Assembly (NCBI RefSeq): GCF_003427025.1
Contig: NZ_QVAI01000002.1
Location: 434,001-498,000 of the forward strand
DNA: 64,000 nt
Source: Jiangella endophytica
GTDB taxonomy: Bacteria > Actinomycetota > Actinomycetes > Jiangellales > Jiangellaceae
Reading direction: 5' to 3'
This document shows, piece by piece, positions 1-6,619 of the stretch. Position numbers and translations under genes: made by a program. Each line of letters begins with the position of its first letter. The stretch's first letter is position 1. Under the pieces are notes generated by a model. It was not told the DNA's origin. It was given only the letters and a program-made list of their open reading frames with translations, and searched no databases.

Positions 1-483
1 CGTGTCGCCGCCGTCCGGACCCGGGCCGTGCAGTTGTTCCGGACGCCGGTGGCCGCGGCCGAGGGGCTGTTGAGCACACGGCAGCTCGAGGTCGCGACGC
101 TGGCGGCCGCGGGCGGCACCAACCGGGAGATCGCGGCGGCGCTGTTCCTCGGCGTGCGGACGGTCGAGGGCTACGTGGCCAGCGCACTGCGCGCCCTCGG
201 TCTGACCCGGCGCGAGGACCTGGCGACGGTGTCGCTGCCGGTCGCGCTCGGGGCCGCGTCGGGGGCGGCCACCGAGCCGGTGTACCTGACGTTGCGCCAG
301 GGCCAGGTGGCCGCGCTGATCGCCGCTGGCGCGAGCAACCTCGACATCGCCGACGCGCTCAACATCACCGAGAAGACGGTCGACAAGCACATCGCGGCGA
401 TCAAGGAACGGACCGGGCTGGGGACGAGGACGGCCATCGCGGCGTCCTTCCACACCGTCCTCGCCCACCCCGTCGCGCCCTGA
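1..483 (+). CDS. LuxR-family transcriptional regulator, C-terminal part (runs off the left edge)
   Basis: The reading frame is open from base 1 to the stop at 481-483, so the gene begins outside the window. The visible 160 residues hold two consecutive LuxR/GerE-type helix-turn-helix units. The first spans LSTRQLEVATLAAAG to TVEGYVASALRALG, and the second spans LTLRQGQVAALIAAG to TVDKHIAAIKERTG. Each has the usual order of a Q/R-x-E/Q-V-A-x-L-I-A-x-G helix, an I-A-x-x-L turn helix and a T-V-x-x-H/Y recognition helix. Most LuxR or LAL regulators end in a single such unit, so a tandem pair is unusual. The N-terminal sensory or ATPase part is not visible, so the signal is unknown. Confidence 0.8.
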   Translation, partial: RVAAVRTRAVQLFRTPVAAAEGLLSTRQLEVATLAAAGGTNREIAAALFLGVRTVEGYVASALRALGLTRREDLATVSLPVALGAASGAATEPVYLTLRQGQVAALIAAGASNLDIADALNITEKTVDKHIAAIKERTGLGTRTAIAASFHTVLAHPVAP

Positions 484-688
484 CGTCGATGGCCGATCAG
501 CACCGCCGGTCGAACCGATACCAGTCCGGGTACCACTGAGCGTTCCGCACCGCCGACCCCCCAGCAGCCGACATGGATGTCGACGTTGCGCTTCCGCCGG
601 CAGTCGGCGAGGCCGGGATCGCGAGGATGCCGGCGTTCCAGCCGCGGGTGCGAGCGGCTTGGGGTGCGATGGTCGCTACCGTACGCGG

Positions 689-1129
689 ATGCGGATCCAG
701 GTCCCGATCGATGACCCGTGTGCGTTCTGCGAGTATCTGGCTGGTCGGAGGCCTTACACCATCATCGACAGAGACGCGCTGACCGCAGTGTTGGTGACGC
801 GCGAACAGCGAGGCCGCGGCCATGTGCTGGTCGTCCCGGTCGACCACTACGAGACCATCATCGATGTTCCGACACCTGTGGCCGAAGCACTCATGCGGAG
901 CGTGCAGAGGTGGGCGGCTGCGATCGCTCGTGCGCACAGCGCCGAGGGCTTGGCAGTTTGGCAGAACAACGGGATCCCGGCACATCAGTCAGTGCCGCAC
1001 GTCCACTTCCACTTGGCGGCGACCCTTCCTGAGGGTGGAACACATTGGGACGGCGTGCCGACGCTGTCGATCCGGGAGACCGACGCCATCGCTGAGACGT
1101 TGCTCGCGAAGCTCGACGCACGCCCCTGA
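689..1129 (+). CDS. HIT family protein (nucleotide hydrolase/transferase)
   Basis: The 146-residue product belongs to the histidine-triad superfamily, which hydrolyses or transfers nucleotidyl groups from nucleotide conjugates in the cytosol. The HIT signature H-V-H-F-H-L lies at residues 104-109, with His104, His106 and His108 forming the triad. A Cys-x2-Cys pair (residues 11 and 14) near the N-terminus fits the zinc site of many bacterial HIT proteins. The ATG at 689 is preferred over an in-frame start at 659 because the domain begins immediately after it. The gene stands alone between the LuxR fragment and the tRNA-linked island, and its precise substrate cannot be read from the sequence. 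Confidence 0.85.
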   Translation: MRIQVPIDDPCAFCEYLAGRRPYTIIDRDALTAVLVTREQRGRGHVLVVPVDHYETIIDVPTPVAEALMRSVQRWAAAIARAHSAEGLAVWQNNGIPAHQSVPHVHFHLAATLPEGGTHWDGVPTLSIRETDAIAETLLAKLDARP

Positions 1130-1540
1130 GCGTTCCGTTCGCGACGCCCGACGTGACTTTGCAGGCATGGTGGAGCTGGCCACGGCTGTGAACGTGCTTG
1201 CCGGCCGACGGGCCCGGGACGGCCGCCAGGTCGCACGCCCGGCTCGGAAGGCCGGGCCATGCTCGTGGAGCCTTCTCCCGAGTGGAAGGCTGGTGCCCGT
1301 GGGCGCCGACTCCGAACTCGCCGCGGCGATCAAGGCTGCGACCTCACCGAATTGGGCCGTCCCTGCGGATGCCGGCCGGCAGTCGGCCGCCCGAGCGGAG
1401 CGCTCCGACATCGCAGGGACATTGCGTGTCAGCTGGAGCCGAACTCCTCGTCACCTGGACCGCGCCGGACGCGCGGCGCGGGTCGCCACCGCAAGGCCTC
1501 GAGGCGCTGGTGCCCAGTTGGCAAGCCGAGGCGCGGAGAC
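1130..1540. other. Intergenic stretch with no recognisable gene
   Basis: About 410 bases between the HIT gene and the attachment-site region. Open frames exist in several phases because the DNA is GC-rich, but none has a recognisable domain, a convincing ribosome-binding site or family-like sequence. It may be old flanking DNA or debris beside the island boundary. Confidence 0.4.
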
Positions 1541-1544
1541 GATG

Positions 1545-1579
1545 GAACCCCAGGCCGGAAGTGCATTGGCCTGGGGTTC
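1545..1579. terminator. 12-bp perfect hairpin beside the left attachment repeat
   Basis: The arms gaaccccaggcc (1545-1556) and ggcctggggttc (1568-1579) are perfect inverted complements around an 11-base loop. A closely related hairpin (4788-4822) occupies the same place downstream of the intact tRNA-Arg gene at the other end of the island. The left one therefore looks like a copy of the tRNA terminator region carried with the attachment site. Confidence 0.6.
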
Positions 1580-1583
1580 AGGA

Positions 1584-1627
1584 TGCGCGCCCGAAGGGAT
1601 TCGAACCCCTCACCTTCTGATCCGTAG
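1584..1627. repeat. Left attachment-site repeat (tRNA-Arg 3' remnant)
   Basis: This 44-bp copy matches 4828-4871 except for one base. It contains the T-arm and acceptor 3' half of tRNA-Arg(ACG) in minus-strand orientation. It then diverges after the anticodon-loop base at 1627 and lacks the D-arm and 5' acceptor strand, so it cannot encode a tRNA. Confidence 0.85.
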
Positions 1628-1685
1628 GCGGATATGTGCCGTCCAGATCGGTCGCTGATGAACGGGGCCGTTCTGCTGACCTGCA

Positions 1686-1754
1686 CTAACAAGTCCGCTG
1701 CTGTTCAGTGCATTCCTTGACGTCCAGCCCTCGCGTTAGCAAGGCCGTTAGCAG
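1686..1754. promoter_or_regulatory. Candidate integrase arm-type sites, left end
   Basis: The 9-mer gttagcaag occurs at 1735-1743, with a partial copy gttagcag at 1747-1754 and a related ctaacaag at 1686-1693. The same 9-mer occurs twice just inside the right end (4748-4756 and 4760-4768). Short repeated sites inside both ends of a tRNA-integrated element fit arm-type binding sites of a tyrosine integrase or sites for its excisionase. The role is inferred from position and repetition only. Confidence 0.45.
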
Positions 1755-1842
1755 TGGGCGACCTGCTTTGAGGACGTGCTGCTCGGTGTGGCCCCTCACA
1801 AACTCTGTTGCACATCGACCGCCGGAGCGCCAACGTGGACGC

Positions 1843-2766
1843 ATGGATAACGGCACCGCAGACGCTTGGCGCACCGATGGGTTTGTGATCCTGCCCGGCT
1901 TTCTGACGGGCAATGACCTGGCGGCCGCACTCGGGGAGGTGGAGACGATGTTTCCCACCCCGGAGGGGTTTCATGACGGCACCGATCCACGTCGTACCCG
2001 CTATGTTGATGACGAGTTCGACGGGATCGACGAGTTCCCGTTCTCCAGTACCGAGCTGAGTCTCCTGGCTGTGCATCCCCGGATCATCCAGCTGGCCGAG
2101 GACTTGCTCAGGCAGACTGACCTGCGGATTTCCTCGGCGGAGGCGTGGGCCAAGTACACGGGCGCCGTATCTTACGAGCAGGCGCTGCACCGCGACTATC
2201 TCAATCAAACGATCCTGGTGCCTTCCACGGAGAACCGGTACCAGCAATTGGAGCTCTTCGTCTTCCTCGTCGACGTCCCTGAAGAGCTCGGTCCGCCGCA
2301 TTTGGTCTCATGGGACCACACCGACCACCTGCCGATGAACCCGAACTTTTACCCTCGGGGCGGTGGTGCCGGCGAGTTCGTCTCGGCCGCCGACAACTCG
2401 CATCTGTACGCCGCAGAACAGTCCGGTGCGGGCCCGGCCGGCACAGTCATCGCATTCAACACCCGGACCTTCCACCGCGGCACCAGGCTCAGGAGGTCTC
2501 GGGGCGCCCGATACTCGATGCAACTCATCTACCGTCCGGCCGAAGTCGACTGGGGCCAACGGATGGCATGGGCGGCGCGAAGCCACATGCCCGAGTGGTA
2601 CGAGTTCGTGCACCGTGCAACGCCACGTCAACTCGAACTATTCGGTTTCCCGCCCCCTGGCCACCAGTTCTGGACCGCGGAGACACTCGATGGCATACAG
2701 CAGCGCTACTCTAAACTGGACTTGCGGCCCTGGCGTGACGCTCGTCGATTCACCCCCGGCGCCTGA
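1843..2766 (+). CDS. Phytanoyl-CoA dioxygenase (PhyH) family protein
   Basis: The 307-residue product looks like an Fe(II)/2-oxoglutarate-dependent hydroxylase of the PhyH family. These enzymes act on varied small molecules, including natural-product intermediates. The N-terminal FVILPGFL segment is typical. The iron-binding triad is visible as His116-Arg117-Asp118 (in ALHRDYL) and His211 (in TFHRGT), with Arg223 about 12 residues later in place to bind 2-oxoglutarate. The ATG at 1843 is chosen because the family N-terminus starts there. The longer in-frame extension back to 1708 would run through the integrase-site region. This is the main cargo gene of the tRNA-Arg island and has no biosynthetic neighbours, so the substrate is unknown. 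Confidence 0.8.
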   Translation: MDNGTADAWRTDGFVILPGFLTGNDLAAALGEVETMFPTPEGFHDGTDPRRTRYVDDEFDGIDEFPFSSTELSLLAVHPRIIQLAEDLLRQTDLRISSAEAWAKYTGAVSYEQALHRDYLNQTILVPSTENRYQQLELFVFLVDVPEELGPPHLVSWDHTDHLPMNPNFYPRGGGAGEFVSAADNSHLYAAEQSGAGPAGTVIAFNTRTFHRGTRLRRSRGARYSMQLIYRPAEVDWGQRMAWAARSHMPEWYEFVHRATPRQLELFGFPPPGHQFWTAETLDGIQQRYSKLDLRPWRDARRFTPGA

Positions 2767-2874
2767 CAGCGAGTACTGCATCGACAATGACGCACGCCCA
2801 GAGATCATGCTGGTTCAGTGCGGGAAGCCACGAGGGCCACCAGCCGTCCACGTCCTCCGCAGGGGTCGCGCGGA

Positions 2875-3336
2875 TCAGACAAGCGGCACTCGTCGCTCGC
2901 TGCGGAAGACGATCCTTCCTGACTGCAACGCAGCGGGGATGTCGTCGCTGAGGTGGTGTGGCAGTAGTGTCACGTTGCCGAGTCCGGATAGGGGTATCCA
3001 GGCAAGCTCCTGGTGCTCCTCACCAGGAGGTGACGCCGGGATGGAACCGTCCTCGGGTCCCCCGTCGACCCAGGCGAAGAAGGCGATGGCGTGTTCCATC
3101 GTGCCCTGGCTTGAACGGAACAGGTCGTCTGTGACAACGGCCATCTCGCCCACCGAGACCTCCCAACCGACCTCCTCGCGGAACTCCCGAACAATCGCTT
3201 CGGGAACGGTCTCGCCCGGCTGGAGTCCTCCACCTATCGGACACCAACGCTCGACACCCACGAGGGACTCCATGAGGACGTGGCCGTCGCGGACGAGGAG
3301 ACCGGCACAACGAACCCGCACGCCTTGGTCCGTCAC
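2875..3336 (-). CDS. Nudix hydrolase
   Basis: A 153-residue protein with a clear Nudix box, GGGLQPGE-x7-REFREEVG, around residues 36-58. It has the catalytic Glu residues of the G-x5-E-x7-R-E-x-x-E-E pattern. Such enzymes hydrolyse nucleoside diphosphates linked to another group, using Mg2+. The N-terminal VRVRCAGLLVRDGHVLM strand precedes the box as usual. It lies inside the tRNA-Arg island, convergent with the PhyH gene and divergent from the integrase remnants, and is probably cargo. The sequence does not settle its substrate. Confidence 0.85.
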   Translation of the reverse strand: MTDQGVRVRCAGLLVRDGHVLMESLVGVERWCPIGGGLQPGETVPEAIVREFREEVGWEVSVGEMAVVTDDLFRSSQGTMEHAIAFFAWVDGGPEDGSIPASPPGEEHQELAWIPLSGLGNVTLLPHHLSDDIPAALQSGRIVFRSERRVPLV

Positions 3337-3430
3337 GGATCTCGCTCCTCACCATCGGGCCGGATCGCCAGCAGCATAGCGGCGCAGGCACGTCGGACGG
3401 CCGGGAGAACTGCGACTCCCCGTCGCCCTG

Positions 3431-3614
3431 TTGACCGTGCTCGCGGTCCTAGTGCTGACGGCCGCGCAGCTCGCCACCACGACGCGGGCGTATGCGTTCC
3501 ACTGCCCGGTCTGCGACAGTCCGCTCCACGGCACCGGACACGCTGTGCCGGTACTGCGCCCGCGCGGTGAAACCGACCCGGCAGCGGACATCCAAGGGCC
3601 GTGGCTCCCGGTGA
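3431..3614 (+). pseudogene. Broken small membrane/zinc-ribbon protein upstream of the integrase
   Basis: Reading from a TTG at 3431 gives a hydrophobic stretch (VLAVLVLTAAQLA) followed by FHCPVCDSPLHG. Moving to the next frame near 3535, as if one extra g had entered an accgacacg context, continues with LCRYCARAVKPTRQRTSKG and a stop at 3612-3614. The two halves together give a CxxC...CxxC zinc ribbon. The final stop overlaps the GTG start of the integrase as GTGA, which is how a real upstream gene in an operon would look. The reconstruction is inferred from frame continuity, and the family is not recognised. Confidence 0.45.
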
Positions 3615-4752
3615 CCCGGCCACGCGGCTCGACCTGGTCCTACGTGATCCGGGTGACCGATCCGCGCACCGGGTTGAGTAAGCCGAAGTGGGTGGGCGGG
3701 TTCGCGACCGAGGCTGAGGCGAAGGCTGCGCGCGACGAAGCCAGGGTGAATGCTCGGCGGGGTCAGTACGTCGAGCGCAACCCGGTCACCGTGGGCGCTT
3801 ACCTGGACATGTGGATCGAGGGCCACGCCGTCGAGATCAAGCCGAAGACGCTCGCCGGTTACCGGGACCTGCTCGACGACGGCGGCAAGAACGGCCGGCC
3901 GTTGTCGGCCTCGGTCCGTCGACCAAGTGCACGCGATCCTGCGCAAGGCGTTGAACGATGCTGTGCGGGTGGATGAGGTGCTGTCGTCGAACCCGGCTGA
4001 GCGGGCGAAGCGTCCTCGGCGTGAGCGGGCCGGCGTGCGTGACGTGTGGAGCGCTGACCAGTTGCGCCGGTTCCTGGAGTTCGCCAAGCGTCACCGGCTG
4101 CAGCCGTTCTTCCATGTGGCGGCGCACACCGGTGCGCGGCCGGGTGAGCTGCTGAACCTGCGTTGGCTCGATGTGGACCTGGAGCGCGCCGAGGTCGTCA
4201 TTCGTGGGTCGGCGGCGGTGATCGAAGGTGAACGGATCGAGGGCACGACCAAGGGCGGCTACGTACGGATCGTGAGCATTGACGTTGGCACGGTGGCGGT
4301 GCTGAAGTCGCTACGGGCCGACAGGCCGAGGAACGCCTCATCGCCGGTCCCGCATGGGTGGATGAGGATCACGTGTTCACTCGTGGTCTCGGTGGACCGG
4401 TGTATCCGGACACAGTGTCCCAGCTCATACCCCGGCTGGTCGAAGCGCACAACCGGAAGGCGAAAAGGCCGGACAAGCTGCCGCGCGCCAGACTGCACGA
4501 CTTGCGGCACGTGCACGCGACGACGCTGCTGCTGGCCGGTGCGCCGGTGCGCCGGTGCACGTGGTCGCGGAACGGCTCGGACACGCCGATCCCGCGATCA
4601 CGCTGCGCGTGTATGCACACGTGATCCGCCAGCGAGCGGCGGACGTGGCGGACATCTTCGCCCGCGAGGTCGGACCCGATGAGGGCTCGGGCAGTTCTGC
4701 GAGTGACCCGGACGGGGACGATCTGCCCGCGGCCGCGCTAACGCCGTGTTAG
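3611..4752 (+). pseudogene. Site-specific tyrosine recombinase (integrase), multiply frameshifted
   Basis: Read across frames, this is a phage/ICE-type tyrosine integrase. The GTG at 3611 starts an N-terminal arm-binding region (WSYVIRVTDPRTG, FATEAEAKAARDEA). The core-binding domain follows (VGAYLDMWIEGHAVEIKPKTLAGYRDLL, then SVDQVHAILRKALNDAV). The catalytic domain has the first Arg in HTGARPGELLNLRW, then HDLRHVHATTLLLAG, ERLGHADPAITLRVYAHV with the late His and Tyr. Three frame breaks are visible: one extra base near 3912, one lost base near 4321, and an 8-bp tandem duplication around 4535-4555. The core-binding region also looks shortened near residue 90. The catalytic residues survive, but no single frame encodes them all, so the gene is almost certainly dead. 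Confidence 0.85.
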
Positions 4753-4768
4753 CAAGGGTGTTAGCAAG
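4737..4768. promoter_or_regulatory. Candidate integrase arm-type sites, right end
   Basis: Two copies of gttagcaag lie at 4748-4756 and 4760-4768, with an inverted gctaac just before them (4737-4742). The first contains the TAG stop codon of the integrase remnant. Matching copies lie inside the left end near 1735, which supports arm-type sites of the element. Confidence 0.45.
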
Positions 4769-4787
4769 CCGTGCTGCTGAGACGACG

Positions 4788-4822
4788 AAACCCCAGGCCG
4801 TTATCGTTCTGGCCTGAGGTTT
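4788..4822 (-). terminator. Hairpin downstream of tRNA-Arg(ACG)
   Basis: Arms aaaccccaggcc (4788-4799) and ggcctgaggttt (4811-4822) pair with one mismatch around an 11-base loop, directly after the tRNA 3' end in its direction of transcription. There is no long T run. A related hairpin with a different loop lies at 1545-1579. Confidence 0.55.
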
Positions 4823-4827
4823 CAGTG

Positions 4828-4871
4828 TGCGCGCCCGAAGGGATTCGAACCCCTAACCTTCTGATCCGTAG
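4828..4871. repeat. Right attachment-site repeat within tRNA-Arg
   Basis: The copy of the 44-bp direct repeat that forms part of the intact tRNA gene. It covers the acceptor 3' strand, T-arm, variable region and anticodon 3' stem. Its partner is at 1584-1627, 3244 bp away. Confidence 0.85.
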
Positions 4872-4902
4872 TCAGATGCTCTATCCGTTGAGCTACGGGC
4901 GC
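4830..4902 (-). tRNA. tRNA-Arg (anticodon ACG)
   Basis: On the minus strand the 73-nt sequence folds into a complete cloverleaf. The acceptor is GCGCCCG/CGGGCGC with discriminator G, followed by a D-arm (GCTC/GAGC), the anticodon stem TCTGA/TCAGA around loop CTACGGA, and a T-arm with loop TTCGAAT. The anticodon ACG reads CGN arginine codons after A34-to-inosine editing. CCA is not encoded. The gene is the integration target of the neighbouring island and remains intact. Confidence 0.93.
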
Positions 4903-5059
4903 TCGACCCGCTGGAAGCGGACCGGTGACCGAGTGTACCGGTCCGAGCGGCGAGGCTGAAATCGGATAACGACGCCTGCCGGTGGACCGCTCGCGACCAG
5001 CACGGACACCCGCTATAGCGTGTGACATGACACAAAGCAGACTAGAAGGGTGATCGCCC

Positions 5060-6265
5060 ATGGGCCAGCAGCCGGCCAGCCTGACCATCACGAACGCGCG
5101 CATCTTCGACGGCTTCTCGGCCGAGCTGACCGAGGGTGATGTCCGCATCGTCGACGGCGTGATCGTGGATCCCGAGACGTGGGACAGCGAGGACCGCGAC
5201 GCGACCACGATCGACGCGCGCGGCGGCACCGTCGTCCCCGGTCTCATCGACGCGCACTGTCACGCCTACGGCATCGGGCTGGACATGGTCGGCATCGAGT
5301 CGAGCCCGCTGAGCTACGTCGCGCTCAAGGCGGCCCAGCGCTTGAACAACGCCCTGCGCCGCGGGTTCACGACGGTCCGCGACGTCGCGGGCGGCGACCC
5401 CGGGCTGGCCCGCGCGCTGGACGAGGGCCTGGCCGCCGCGCCGCGCTACTTCTACACCGGCCCGGCCCTCTCCCAGACCGGCGGCCATGGCGACCCGCGT
5501 CCGGGCGACAGCGACCTGTGCGTCGGCCACAACCACATGACGGAGGTCGTCGACGGGGTGGACGGGGTGCGGCGCGCCGTCCGCGATCGGTTCCGCCGGG
5601 GCGCGCACGCGATCAAGATCATGACGTCGGGTGGGGTGGTGTCGCTGACCGACCCGATCCGCCGGCCCCAGTACAGCGCCGACGAGGTCCGCGCGATCAC
5701 CGACGAGGCGGCCCGCCGCGGCTCGTACGTCGCCGCGCATGCGTACTCGCCCGAGGCGATCGAGCACTCCGTCAGCAACGGGGTCCGCTCGATCGAGCAC
5801 GGCAACCTGCTCGACGAGGCGACCGCCGCGCTGATGGCCGAGCACGACGCGTTCCTCGTGCCGACGCTGGCGGCGTACGACGCGATGGACCGGCGCGGTG
5901 ACGCGCTCGGGTTGAACCCGATCTCCAAGGCCAAGAACCGTGAGGTCCTCGACTCGGGCAAGCACGCGATCGAGCTGGCGAGGGACGCTGGCGTCCGCGT
6001 CGGCTTCGGCACCGACCTCATGGGCGATCTGGAGGACGACCAGCTGGTCGGGCTGCGCTTGCAGGTCGAGGTGCTCGGCGTCCTCGACGCGCTCAGGTCG
6101 GCCACGGCGGTCAACGCCCAGTTGCTGGGGCGCGACGACCTCGGCCGGATCGGCGCCGGCGCGGCCGGCGACCTCGTCCTGTTCGACGGCGACCCGTTCG
6201 CGGACGCCTCGCTGCTCTGGAGCGAGAAGGGGCGCATCGTCATCCGGTCGGGCGCGGTCGTCTGA
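5060..6265 (+). CDS. Metal-dependent amidohydrolase family protein
   Basis: This 401-residue enzyme belongs to the amidohydrolase superfamily of TIM-barrel metal hydrolases, in the branch that includes imidazolonepropionase-like proteins and Xaa-Pro or Xaa-Arg dipeptidases. Metal ligands and catalytic groups are visible: His66-x-His68 in DAHCH, a probable bridging Lys186 in AIKIMTSGG, His227 in AAHAYS, His247 in SIEHGN and Asp319 in FGTDL. The N-terminal ITNARIFDG and C-terminal LVLFDGDPFAD strands form the usual beta-sandwich. An agaaggg ribosome-binding site precedes the ATG at 5060. It begins 157 bp upstream of the tRNA-Arg gene, in the opposite direction. The substrate is not recognised, though a dipeptide or cyclic amide is plausible. 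Confidence 0.85.
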   Translation: MGQQPASLTITNARIFDGFSAELTEGDVRIVDGVIVDPETWDSEDRDATTIDARGGTVVPGLIDAHCHAYGIGLDMVGIESSPLSYVALKAAQRLNNALRRGFTTVRDVAGGDPGLARALDEGLAAAPRYFYTGPALSQTGGHGDPRPGDSDLCVGHNHMTEVVDGVDGVRRAVRDRFRRGAHAIKIMTSGGVVSLTDPIRRPQYSADEVRAITDEAARRGSYVAAHAYSPEAIEHSVSNGVRSIEHGNLLDEATAALMAEHDAFLVPTLAAYDAMDRRGDALGLNPISKAKNREVLDSGKHAIELARDAGVRVGFGTDLMGDLEDDQLVGLRLQVEVLGVLDALRSATAVNAQLLGRDDLGRIGAGAAGDLVLFDGDPFADASLLWSEKGRIVIRSGAVV

Positions 6266-6365
6266 CCCGGGCGGCCACGGCCGGAAGGTCGCCGCGCCAA
6301 CTGGGCGGCCCTCCGGCCGAGTTCGGCCCGACGGCCCCGGCAAGCGGCCAGCACGACGCCTTACT

Positions 6366-6449
6366 GGTACGTACCACCTCGCACAAGTGGTGAGGTGAGG
6401 TACGTACCACTGTCCGTTTTGTCCTGAATTTTGGGACCCTGTGTGGTCC
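6366..6449. promoter_or_regulatory. Paired ggtacgtacc palindromes and a nearby inverted repeat upstream of pckG
   Basis: The 354-bp spacer between the amidohydrolase and pckG contains two identical 10-bp palindromes ggtacgtacc at 6366-6375 and 6399-6408. Their centres are 33 bp apart, about three helical turns. The bases between them (acctc...gaggtg) extend the symmetry, so the block could also fold as one hairpin. A separate inverted repeat ggacc-N6-ggtcc lies at 6434-6449. Such paired sites suggest a dimeric regulator binding cooperatively, but the regulator is unknown. No gene was found in this spacer. Confidence 0.5.
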
Positions 6450-6619
6450 TGATCACCCGAGCGTCGGTTCCAGTCCCTGAGATGCCGGTCCTAGCGTGCT
6501 GAGCATCCCCGCGGAAGCATCGCCCGTCTCCGAATGGCCTGAGACCGGGTCGCTTCCGCATACCCGGAACGCGCTGCAGGGCCGACTGCGCGCACCGACA
6601 CGAAGAGGGTGACCGCTAG

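Larger units (their letters stand above)
1584..4871. mobile_element. Decayed tRNA-Arg integrative element (small genomic island)
   Basis: The segment is bounded by 44-bp direct repeats (1584-1627 and 4828-4871) that differ at one base (1611 c, 4855 a). The right copy is the 3' part of the intact tRNA-Arg(ACG) gene on the minus strand. The left copy is only a tRNA remnant, because the sequence leaves the tRNA after the anticodon region. Just inside the right end lies a tyrosine-recombinase gene, as is normal for tRNA-targeting integrative elements. Cargo is a PhyH-family dioxygenase and a Nudix hydrolase. The integrase carries several frameshifts, so the element is probably immobile. No replication or transfer genes are visible. 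Confidence 0.8.

Noticed and set aside
1259-1627. Small plus-strand genes between the HIT gene and the attachment site
   Set aside because: Several overlapping frames are open in this GC-rich stretch, but none has a recognisable domain and the ends run into the tRNA remnant.
1584-1656. Second tRNA-Arg gene at the left island end
   Set aside because: Only the 3' half of the tRNA is present. After the anticodon region the sequence no longer pairs to form the anticodon stem, D-arm or acceptor.
5042-6343. Long minus-strand open frame opposite the amidohydrolase
   Set aside because: It is an Arg/Val/Asp-rich antisense shadow caused by high GC at third positions. The plus-strand frame carries a complete catalytic set.
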